Shown piece by piece: positions 1-5,935 of a stretch of DNA of 64,000 bases. Position 1 is the stretch's first letter, and each line of letters opens with the position of its first letter. The stretch comes from Mycobacteriales bacterium (GTDB lineage: Bacteria; Actinomycetota; Actinomycetes; BP-191), in assembly GCA_035714365.1 (NCBI GenBank), contig DASTMB010000072.1, positions 19,910-83,909 on the forward strand, given 5' to 3'. The notes beneath the pieces are model-generated. The model was given only the letters and a program-made list of their open reading frames with translations, did not search any database and was not told the DNA's origin. Both the position numbers and the translations under genes were made by a program.

Positions 1-10
1 TGAGCGCCCC

Positions 11-53
11 GGTAGGTGCCGCGCGCTGGCCCCGTCCGCGCGCGGCACCTACC
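11..53. terminator. Strong hairpin, possible terminator
   Basis: A perfect 15-bp inverted repeat: left arm 11-25 (GGTAGGTGCCGCGCG), right arm 39-53, 13-nt loop. There is no T-run, as is usual for GC-rich actinomycete terminators. It lies beyond the 3' end of the leftward gene ending at 121 and may also end a gene lying left of the window. Function is inferred from position and stem strength only. Confidence 0.5.
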
Positions 54-63
54 GCCGGCATGG

Positions 64-120
64 CGCTTCCCGGAAGCGGGCCACGCACGAGGAAAGCGCG
101 GAACGCTTCCCGAACGCGCG
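64..120. repeat. Dispersed palindromic intergenic repeat, copy A
   Basis: This block begins with the near-palindrome CGCTTCCCGGAAGCG (64-78). It continues into a block containing AAAGCGCGGAACGCT. Almost the same sequence, in the same orientation, is at 31386-31441: the first 15 bases and the central 15 bases are identical, and about 50 of 57 aligned positions match with one gap. Both copies sit directly at the 3' end of leftward genes. It may be a REP-like element or a terminator. Confidence 0.65.
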
Positions 121-999
121 TCAGCGGCCGACCAGCACCGCGCGGCCCTCGCGGACGAGCAGGTCCCGCGCCGCCTCCGGCGCCGGCACGCCGTCGCCGG
201 GGATCGGCACCGGCCCCACCGGCCCGAAGCCCACGTCGAACGTGTACGTCCCCGTCCACGTCGCCCGCAGCCGCACCGGGTGCGTCGCCGCCGTCCGGTA
301 GACGTGCGCGACCCGGTCGTCGCACCGTTCGCCCGCCGCGCCGTCGTACGGCCCGCCCGGCTCCGTCGTCTCGCACCCCGCGCCGTCGCCGAACGTCCAC
401 GCGTACCGCGCCGGCACGATCTCGATCGTCAACGTCGCCGGCCCCGCCGCCGTCACGGCCGTCACCGTCGCCGTGTCGCGCGCCGGCGTCGCCGCCGCGA
501 AGAACGTCGCCTGCCCCGTCACCGCGCGCCCCTCCGGCTGCACCTCGATCCCGGGCGGCGGCGGGCGCAGGCTGGTCAGGTACCGCCGCGCGTCGACCCC
601 CACCTCCTCCGCCGTGACGATCCGCCGCGTCGCGCTCAGGCAGACGATGTCGACGTCGACCGGGTGCGTGTCGCCGGGGCGTTGCAGGTACAGCCGGAAC
701 CACGAGCCGTCCGGGCAGCGGGCGGCGTTGCAGTTCGTGTACGCCGGGTCCTCGATCGTGTTCCGGTCGCAGTGCAGCACCAGCGTCCACACGCACCCGT
801 CGCAGCCGTGGCTGCGCCCGACGATGCCGTTCGCGGCAGGCGACCCGGGCACGATGATCGCCCCGCGGAAGTCGCTGGTGGTCCGCGTCCCGCAGCCGGT
901 GATGATCGTGGCGGACCCGCAGCCCGGCGGCGTCGCCGCCGCCGCGCCAACGCCGAGCGTGCCGATCAGTACCGCGAGCGCGGCGAGCAGCCGGGTCAC
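121..999 (-). CDS. Secreted PKD-domain protein
   Basis: A 292-residue protein with an N-terminal signal peptide (basic start, then a long Ala/Leu stretch to about residue 22). The body is rich in paired cysteines, suggesting disulphides outside the cell. The C-terminal third has the PKD pattern, YAWTFGDG followed by a late HVY and alternating hydrophobic strands. PKD folds are usually extracellular interaction modules; no catalytic motif is visible. The GTG start (999-997) overlaps the TGA of the lipoprotein gene upstream by 4 nt, so the two are probably cotranscribed. The same frame runs further upstream, but that part overlaps the lipoprotein gene and looks non-coding. The specific function is unknown. 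Confidence 0.8.
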   Translation of the reverse strand: MTRLLAALAVLIGTLGVGAAAATPPGCGSATIITGCGTRTTSDFRGAIIVPGSPAANGIVGRSHGCDGCVWTLVLHCDRNTIEDPAYTNCNAARCPDGSWFRLYLQRPGDTHPVDVDIVCLSATRRIVTAEEVGVDARRYLTSLRPPPPGIEVQPEGRAVTGQATFFAAATPARDTATVTAVTAAGPATLTIEIVPARYAWTFGDGAGCETTEPGGPYDGAAGERCDDRVAHVYRTAATHPVRLRATWTGTYTFDVGFGPVGPVPIPGDGVPAPEAARDLLVREGRAVLVGR

Positions 1000-1526
1000 T
1001 GCGACCGCCCGATCTGCCGCACCAGCCAGCCGCCGTTGCCGCGCACGAGCGTCAGGACGTAGTCGCCGGACGTCGCCGGGAGCGGGCGCACCGTGCGCCC
1101 GGCCGCGTCGACCTCCCGTCCCGCTGTCTGCTCGACGTGGAGGAACACGGCCGCGTCGGTGCCGGTCTCGCGCGCGACGCGCGCGTTCGACGTCCGCACC
1201 GTGAACTCCAGGTGGTGCTTCTCCCCGGCGAGCCGGTGCAGCAGGTCGACCACCTGGTGGCAGTCGCAGCCCGGCGCGACCAGCCGCGCCAGCCGGCCCG
1301 CGCCCTGCTCCGGCGACCGCGCGGCCCCCTCCAACGTCGTGTAGTACGCGACCGCGGCCGCGACCGGACCCGGCGCGGCCGACGCGGTCGCCGACGCGGT
1401 CGGCGACGCCGACGACGCGAACGGCGTCGGCGAGGAAGTGGGCAGCGAGCCGGCGTGCTCGTCGGAGCACCCGGCCGCGACGGCCAGCGCCGTCACGGCA
1501 ACGAGAAGCAGATCCCCCGTACGCAT
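996..1526 (-). CDS. DUF6318-type lipoprotein
   Basis: A 176-residue predicted lipoprotein. The signal peptide ends in the lipobox-like VAAGC with Cys20 as the lipidation site, followed by a low-complexity Ser/Thr/Ala linker to about residue 50. The C-terminal domain (about 55-176) begins with a YYTTL segment, contains the CDCHQ pair of cysteines, and ends in strands around YVLTLVRGNGGW. This matches the DUF6318 family of actinobacteria. That family has an NTF2-like look but no assigned function. It is the first gene of a two-gene unit with the PKD protein, with a 4-nt overlap. An envelope role is inferred. Confidence 0.8.
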   Translation of the reverse strand: MRTGDLLLVAVTALAVAAGCSDEHAGSLPTSSPTPFASSASPTASATASAAPGPVAAAVAYYTTLEGAARSPEQGAGRLARLVAPGCDCHQVVDLLHRLAGEKHHLEFTVRTSNARVARETGTDAAVFLHVEQTAGREVDAAGRTVRPLPATSGDYVLTLVRGNGGWLVRQIGRSQ

Positions 1527-1579
1527 GGCCGCCAGGATAAGGAAATGGCGTTACTACGCCACCTGTCTGTCCACAGCCG

Positions 1580-2254
1580 CTACCAGTAGAAGCCCTGCTT
1601 CGCCCGGTCCGGGTCCTTGCCGGGCAGCAGCTCGCCGGCCGAGTGCCGGATCGTCACGCTCATCCGCGGCCCGACCGGCCGCGCCGTCTTCGGCACGCAG
1701 TGCTCCCAGTCGTGCTGGCACGCCCCGCCCATGACAACCAGGTCGCCGCAGCCGGGTTCGAGGGTCAACGCGATCCGTCCCCCGCCGCGCGGCCGGAGCT
1801 GGAACCGCCGCCGCGCGCCGAGCGACACCGTGGCGACGAGCGGGTCGCGGTGGACGCGGCCGTTGCGGTCGGGGTGCCAGGCGACGCTGTCGCGGCCGTC
1901 GCGGTAGAGGTTGACCCAGACCCGGTCGAACGTCACGCCGTACCGCTGCGACAACGTCGCGCAGAGCAGCGGCAGCGCCTCCGGCGTGCCCTCGCCGCCC
2001 TCCGCGGGCCAGCCGGCGGTGAGCCGCGGCTCGGGGACCCGCTTGTCGTACATGTGCCGGGTCCGCTGCTGCCAGTCGCCCGCCGCGAGCAGCTCCGCGA
2101 ACAGCGCGTCCGCGCCGCGCAGCCAGCCGGGGCAGTAGTCGACCCACGACGTGTCGTCGAGCCGGTGGCGGACCAGCCCGTCGTAGGACACGTCGATCTC
2201 CGGCGTCGCCGCCTCGTCCAGCAGCGACGGCTGGAACGCCACCTCCGGTCGCAC
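1580..2254 (-). CDS. AlkB-like Fe(II)/2-oxoglutarate dioxygenase
   Basis: A 224-residue protein of the AlkB family, which removes alkyl groups from DNA or RNA bases by oxidation using iron and 2-oxoglutarate. The iron ligands are visible: HxD at His127/Asp129 in AWHPDR, and the distal His185 in HDWEHCVPK. The 2-oxoglutarate-binding arginines follow in RMSVTIRHS (197 and 203). Length agrees with single-domain bacterial AlkB homologues. I chose the GTG at 2254-2252 because GGAGGG lies just upstream; the frame stays open far beyond it without coding character. No SOS box was seen. Ogt and Ada/AlkA alkylation-repair genes lie 8 kb away. The substrate, DNA or another alkylated molecule, is unproven. 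Confidence 0.88.
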   Translation of the reverse strand: MRPEVAFQPSLLDEAATPEIDVSYDGLVRHRLDDTSWVDYCPGWLRGADALFAELLAAGDWQQRTRHMYDKRVPEPRLTAGWPAEGGEGTPEALPLLCATLSQRYGVTFDRVWVNLYRDGRDSVAWHPDRNGRVHRDPLVATVSLGARRRFQLRPRGGGRIALTLEPGCGDLVVMGGACQHDWEHCVPKTARPVGPRMSVTIRHSAGELLPGKDPDRAKQGFYW

Positions 2255-2302
2255 GCCCTCCAGCGTAGGTCGCGGGTGCGACACCCGCCGTACGGGGACA
2301 GG

Positions 2303-2341
2303 GTGCTTGCTACACCGTTTGCTACCAGCAAGCACGGGTAC
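2303..2341 (+). promoter_or_regulatory. Sigma-B-like promoter with overlapping inverted repeat
   Basis: GTTT (2317-2320) and GGGTAC (2336-2341) are separated by 15 bp, matching the general-stress sigma-B-type consensus known from Bacillus and Streptomyces. Transcription would start about 30 nt before the ATG at 2378. A perfect 9-bp inverted repeat (GTGCTTGCT 2303-2311, AGCAAGCAC 2327-2335) and two TTGCTAC direct repeats (2307-2313, 2319-2325) overlap the spacer and could be an operator. It precedes a CsbD-family gene; the founding CsbD is sigma-B-controlled. Confidence 0.6.
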
Positions 2342-2377
2342 GGCGCGGGACGTAGCCATATACGACGAGGAGAACAC

Positions 2378-2893
2378 ATGAGCAACGTCCCGACCGGCGG
2401 CCTCGCCGACCGTGTCGTCGGCAAGGCGAAGGAGGTCGCGGGGAAGGTCCTCCGCGACGACGAGCTGACCGAGGAGGGCCTGCTGCACCAGGACCGGGCC
2501 GCCGCCGCCGAACGCGCCACGCGCGAGGCAGCGGCCGCCGACGTCCGCGAGGAGCAGGCCGAGATCGAGGCGCGCCGCGAGGAGCTCGAGGCCGAACGCA
2601 CCCGCCTCGCCGCGGAGCAGGCCGCCGACGCCGAGCACGCCCGGCTGGAGCGCGAGCGGCTGGCCCGGGAGCGGCAGGTCGAGACGACGTTCGAGCGGCG
2701 CGAGCAGGCCGTCGAGGCGGTCGCGGACGCGCGCGAGCAGGCGGCCGACGCCGCCGAGGCGCAGGCGGTCCGCGAGCGCATGGCGGCCGAGTCGCGGGCG
2801 ACCGCGGCCGAACGCGCCGCCGAGGCCGCCCGCGAGCGCGCCGCGCTGCTCGCGGAGCAAGACCCCGCGAACGACCCCACCCAGGAGGCGTAG
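2378..2893 (+). CDS. CsbD-like domain plus long coiled coil
   Basis: A 171-residue, very charged protein. Residues about 9-40 (ADRVVGKAKEVAGKVLRDD) resemble the CsbD general-stress family. Residues about 45-165 are a nearly uninterrupted Ala/Glu/Arg heptad-like coiled coil with many Arg-Glu and Ala-Glu pairs and no cysteine. No signal peptide or membrane segment is present, so it is cytosolic. The ATG at 2378 follows an AGGAGAAC ribosome site. The next gene starts 3 nt after the stop and has the same fold type, so they form an operon. The sigma-B-like promoter at 2317-2341 points to general-stress expression. A structural or filament-forming role is possible; the molecular function is unknown. 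Confidence 0.8.
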   Translation: MSNVPTGGLADRVVGKAKEVAGKVLRDDELTEEGLLHQDRAAAAERATREAAAADVREEQAEIEARREELEAERTRLAAEQAADAEHARLERERLARERQVETTFERREQAVEAVADAREQAADAAEAQAVRERMAAESRATAAERAAEAARERAALLAEQDPANDPTQEA

Positions 2894-2896
2894 ACC

Positions 2897-3508
2897 ATGC
2901 TGATGACGACGATGCCGCGCAAGCTCGCGCGGACCTGGCTGACCGGCGTGCGGCTCCCGCTCACCGCGGCGGAAAGGCTCGCCGGCGCGGACGAGACGTG
3001 GGCGCCGACGCTCGCGTACGACACCGTCGAGGCGCAGGCCAAGCAGCTCCTCGGCACGGTGCTGCGCGACGGTGAGCTGGTCGAGGAGAGCCGCCGCCAG
3101 CGGGCGCGCGTGGACGAGCTGCGCCGGGCCGCCGAGCTCGAGGCGGAGGCGGAGCGGCAGCGGCTCGTCGCCGACGAGCGGCTCGAGCAGCGCACCGAGG
3201 AGGCCGAGCGGCAGCGCGAGACGGCCGAGCGGGACGCGCGCGAGCGCGAGGCGGAGCTGGCCCGCGAGCAGGCGGCCGAGCAGCGCCGGGTCGCCGCCGA
3301 GGCGGCGCGCGACGCGGAGCAGGCGCGGCGCGCCGACCAGGCCCGGCAGCGCGCCGTTGCCGCGAAGGAGCGGGAGGCGCGGGCGACGCGGATCGCCGAG
3401 GAGCAGGACGCGCTCGCCGAACGCCGCCGCGCCGCCGCCGCGGCCGGCACCGCCGTGGCGGTGGACGAGGCGCTCCAGCAGCAGAAGTCCCGCCGCCGCG
3501 CGAAGTAG
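2897..3508 (+). CDS. Coiled-coil partner of the CsbD-like protein
   Basis: A 203-residue protein. The N-terminal 40 residues form a small mixed segment (basic start, then TGVRLPLTAAERLAG). Residues about 45-60 (EAQAKQLLGTVLRDGELVEE) echo the LRDDELTEE segment of the preceding gene, so the two probably share ancestry. From about 65 to 190 it is one Arg/Glu/Ala coiled coil ending in KSRRRAK. The ATG has AGGAGG at good distance, inside the end of the previous gene. It is the second and last gene of the unit, followed at once by a strong terminator. It may bind the first protein through the coiled coils. No enzyme motif is present. Confidence 0.75.
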   Translation: MLMTTMPRKLARTWLTGVRLPLTAAERLAGADETWAPTLAYDTVEAQAKQLLGTVLRDGELVEESRRQRARVDELRRAAELEAEAERQRLVADERLEQRTEEAERQRETAERDAREREAELAREQAAEQRRVAAEAARDAEQARRADQARQRAVAAKEREARATRIAEEQDALAERRRAAAAAGTAVAVDEALQQQKSRRRAK

Positions 3509-3513
3509 CCCAT

Positions 3514-3553
3514 CGCGACCGCCCCTCCCCGTGCCCCGGGAGGGGCGGTCGCG
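3514..3553 (+). terminator. Intrinsic terminator hairpin
   Basis: A perfect 16-bp stem (3514-3529 with 3538-3553) and 8-nt loop lie 5 nt after the stop codon of the coiled-coil gene. The stem is almost pure G/C (CGCGACCGCCCCTCCC on the left). No T-tract follows, as is common in high-GC actinomycetes. It separates the stress operon from nrdR, whose ATG is 21 nt further on. Confidence 0.8.
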
Positions 3554-3561
3554 GCATGCAG

Positions 3562-3567
3562 CACAAT
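3562..3567 (+). promoter_or_regulatory. Candidate -10 element for leaderless nrdR
   Basis: CACAAT lies exactly 7 nt before the nrdR ATG. This is the spacing of actinobacterial leaderless promoters, whose -10 is usually TANNNT; the first base is a mismatch here. No Shine-Dalgarno sequence is present between the terminator and the ATG, which supports leaderless translation. Confidence 0.4.
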
Positions 3568-3574
3568 CGCGGCC

Positions 3575-4039
3575 ATGCGCTGCCCCTTCTGCCGCCACCC
3601 CGACAGCCGCGTCGTCGACTCGCGGGAGGCCGACGAGGGCACCGCGATCCGCCGCCGCCGCGAGTGCCCCGAGTGCAACCGCCGGTTCACGACCATGGAG
3701 ACCGCGAGCCTCGTCGTCGTGAAGCGCAACGGCACCAAGGAGTCGTTCAGCCGCGCCAAGGTCGTCTCCGGCGTGCGCCGCGCGTGCAAGGGCCGGCCGG
3801 TGGACGACGACCAGCTCGCCGCGCTCGCGCAGGCGGTCGAGGACGCCGTCCGGGCCCAGGGCGCGGCCGAGGTGACCAGCCAGGACGTCGGGCTCGCGAT
3901 CCTCGGGCCGTTGCGGGAGCTGGACGAGGTGGCGTACCTGCGGTTCGCGAGCGTCTACCGCGGCTTCGACTCGCTCGCCGACTTCGAGCGCGAGGTCGCG
4001 GGGCTGCGTTCGACGCGGGCGGAGCCCGACCCGGCCTGA
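3575..4039 (+). CDS. nrdR: Transcriptional repressor NrdR
   Basis: A 154-residue regulator of ribonucleotide reductase genes that senses ATP/dATP. The N-terminal zinc ribbon is intact (Cys3, Cys6, Cys31, Cys34), with the family's usual MRCPFC start and the [13 protein letters not shown] stretch. The ATP-cone follows at about residues 48-135 ([16 protein letters not shown]). Length equals the normal family size. The start is fixed by the conserved first residues. A matching pair of NrdR boxes stands in front of nrdJ at 5753-5802, so the two genes form a regulatory circuit although an unrelated oxidase gene lies between them. Confidence 0.97.
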   Translation: MRCPFCRHPDSRVVDSREADEGTAIRRRRECPECNRRFTTMETASLVVVKRNGTKESFSRAKVVSGVRRACKGRPVDDDQLAALAQAVEDAVRAQGAAEVTSQDVGLAILGPLRELDEVAYLRFASVYRGFDSLADFEREVAGLRSTRAEPDPA

Positions 4040-4075
4040 GCAGGAGCGGGCGCGGCGGCGGCGAAGCAGCGCGCC

Positions 4076-5635
4076 ATGCCCCTCGCCCCCCGCCGCACGC
4101 TGCTCGCGTCCACCCTCCTCGTCCTCGCCTCCGCCCTCGCCGTGCACGGCGCGCCGGCGCCGTCCGTGCCGCTGGTCCCGGCCGACCCGGCCGTGGTCGG
4201 TGCCTGGTCCACGCCGCAGGTCTGGCCGGTGCAGGCGATCGCGGCGGCGGTCCTCCCCACCGGCAAGGTGCTCGCGCTCTCCGACAGCAAGAACGTCGTC
4301 CTGTGGGACCCCGCCGACGGAACCCTCGTGCCGAAGCCGATCAGCACCGACGTCGACATCGTCTGCTCCGGCCTCGCGATGCTGCCGGACGGCCGGGTCC
4401 TCGCCAACGGCGGCCACACCGAGGGCACCGAGATCTGGAACGGCATCCGCGCGTCGTTCGTGTTCGACCCGGCGGCGGAGGCGTGGAGCCGCGTCGCCGA
4501 CATGGCGACGCCGCGCTACTACCCGGCGACCGTCACGCTCGCCGACGGCCGCGCGCTGACCGTCAACGGCAACGACGGCGACGGCGTGGACCCGAAGGAC
4601 GCCGAGGTGTGGGACGGCACCGCGTGGCACCCGATGCCGGGCGTCACGCCGCCGATGGAGTTCTACCCGCGCCTGCACGTCCTCCCCGGCGGCCGGCTGG
4701 TGCGGACCGGGCAGGACCCGGAGGCGGCGTTCCTCGACCCGGTGTCGGGCACCTGGACCACCGGGCCGGCGTCGGTCGCCGGGCGGCGCTGGGGCGGCAC
4801 GAGCGTGCTGCTGCCGGGCCTGGACCGGGTCCTCGTCTTCGGCGGCGGCAACGCCGGCCTGTCGTCCGAGGGCCACGGCGAGACGCCACTGCTGCGCGAC
4901 TCGGTGCAGCGCATCGTCGGCAACCTCACCGACGCCGCCGCGTACGGCCCCACCGGCGCCACCGCGTCCACCGAGATCCTCGACCTGCGCGGCGCCGCGC
5001 CCGCCTACCGCTCCGTCGGCTCGCTGACCCTGCCGCGCCGCGACCTGGCCGGCGTCGTCCTCGCCGACGGCGGCGTGCTCGCGCTCGGCGGCGCGGCCGG
5101 CTTCGAGCCGTACCCGGGCTGGAACGACGTGGCGTTCCAGCCGGAGCTGTTCGACCTGGCGACCGAGCGGTGGTCGCTGATGGCGCCGGCCGAGCGCACC
5201 CGCGGCTACCACTCGACGGCGGTGCTGCTGCCGGACGGGCGGGTGCTGTTCGCGGGCGGCGACTTCGAGCTGGCGCGGGGGACGGCGGCGTTGCCGCTGG
5301 ACCACACCGGCGAGGTGTACTCGCCGCCGTACCTGTTCCGCGGGCCGCGGCCGGTCGTCTCCGGGGCGCCGGGCGCCGTGTCGTACGGCGGCTCGTTCAG
5401 CGTCCGCACGTCCGGCGCGCCGGTGGCGCGGGCGGCGCTGGTGCGGCTGTCGTCGACCACGCACTCGCTCAACACCGACCAGCGCTGGGTCGGCCTCGAC
5501 GCGACCGTCGCGAACGGCCTGCTCCGGCTGCGCGCCCCCGCCGACCCGGGGGCCGCGCCGCCCGGCTACTACCTGCTGTTCGCGCTGAGCGACCGCGGCG
5601 TGCCGTCGGTCGCCTCGATCGTCCGCCTGGGCTGA
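4076..5635 (+). CDS. Secreted copper-radical (galactose/glyoxal-type) oxidase
   Basis: A 519-residue secreted protein with a signal peptide (1-25), a Kelch-type propeller (about 45-415) and a C-terminal DUF1929 Ig-like domain (about 425-519). All copper-radical residues known from galactose oxidase have counterparts: Cys97 (VCSG) and Tyr149 (RYYPATV) for the thioether radical, Tyr378-His379 (RGYHSTAVLLPDGR), and His463 (TTHSLNTDQR). The family oxidises primary alcohols or aldehydes to make hydrogen peroxide; Streptomyces GlxA acts in glycan deposition and morphology. It sits 36 nt after nrdR and before nrdJ, on the same strand. That placement is odd, and no functional link is obvious. The substrate cannot be read from sequence. 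Confidence 0.87.
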   Translation: MPLAPRRTLLASTLLVLASALAVHGAPAPSVPLVPADPAVVGAWSTPQVWPVQAIAAAVLPTGKVLALSDSKNVVLWDPADGTLVPKPISTDVDIVCSGLAMLPDGRVLANGGHTEGTEIWNGIRASFVFDPAAEAWSRVADMATPRYYPATVTLADGRALTVNGNDGDGVDPKDAEVWDGTAWHPMPGVTPPMEFYPRLHVLPGGRLVRTGQDPEAAFLDPVSGTWTTGPASVAGRRWGGTSVLLPGLDRVLVFGGGNAGLSSEGHGETPLLRDSVQRIVGNLTDAAAYGPTGATASTEILDLRGAAPAYRSVGSLTLPRRDLAGVVLADGGVLALGGAAGFEPYPGWNDVAFQPELFDLATERWSLMAPAERTRGYHSTAVLLPDGRVLFAGGDFELARGTAALPLDHTGEVYSPPYLFRGPRPVVSGAPGAVSYGGSFSVRTSGAPVARAALVRLSSTTHSLNTDQRWVGLDATVANGLLRLRAPADPGAAPPGYYLLFALSDRGVPSVASIVRLG

Positions 5636-5752
5636 CCACCCCGGGCGGCGCCGCCCGCCCCCTGACCTGCGCTTGCAGAATCTCGCGCCCTTCGGCGTGC
5701 CACGACACGCCCGGAACCGCTTGCGCCCGCGTCCGCCCGGGTGCAGACTCCG

Positions 5753-5802
5753 CCACTGCATCTAGTGGTTACACCGATGTGATTCATCCACATCTAGTCC
5801 AC
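5753..5802 (+). promoter_or_regulatory. Tandem NrdR boxes
   Basis: Box 1 is CCACTGCATCTAGTGG (5753-5768), with CCACT/AGTGG arms. Box 2 contains CCACATCTAGTCCAC (5788-5802). The shared core CATCTAGT starts at 5759 and 5791, exactly 32 bp apart, which is three helical turns as in known NrdR operators. The boxes lie about 135-180 nt before nrdJ. They predict repression of nrdJ by the NrdR encoded 1.7 kb upstream. Confidence 0.82.
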
Positions 5803-5804
5803 AA

Positions 5805-5838
5805 CCGGTGCACAGGTTGCCCCCAGCTTGTGCACCGG
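5805..5838. repeat. Inverted repeat in nrdJ leader
   Basis: A perfect 10-bp inverted repeat: CCGGTGCACA at 5805-5814 and TGTGCACCGG at 5829-5838, with a 14-nt spacer. It lies just downstream of the NrdR boxes. It could be a hairpin in the transcript or a binding site for a second regulator. Only the symmetry is seen. Confidence 0.5.
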
Positions 5839-5935
5839 CCGGTCCACAGGCGGTTCTTGTCACACCCGGCCTGTTCGATGGGCACAGACCGGCCACCCGG
5901 GGTGTTTCACCTCACGTGAACAGGGAGCAGACGGC

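Larger units (their letters stand above)
5636..5935. other. nrdJ upstream region without genes
   Basis: This 300-nt gene-free stretch holds a 16-nt self-complementary sequence at 5642-5657 just after the oxidase stop (possible terminator), the tandem NrdR boxes (5753-5802), an inverted repeat at 5805-5838, and the ribosome-binding site GGGAG shortly before the nrdJ ATG. No credible small ORF was seen. Confidence 0.6.

Noticed and set aside
5752..5758. GCCACTG, the core of the cobalamin riboswitch B12 box, in front of a B12-dependent reductase
   Set aside because: None of the other riboswitch core elements is visible upstream, and the heptamer is one arm of the first NrdR box, which explains it better.
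1580..5761. A very long open minus-strand frame across the CsbD, nrdR and oxidase region
   Set aside because: It is antisense to well-supported genes and only its last 224 codons match a family (AlkB). Long open shadow frames are expected at this GC content.
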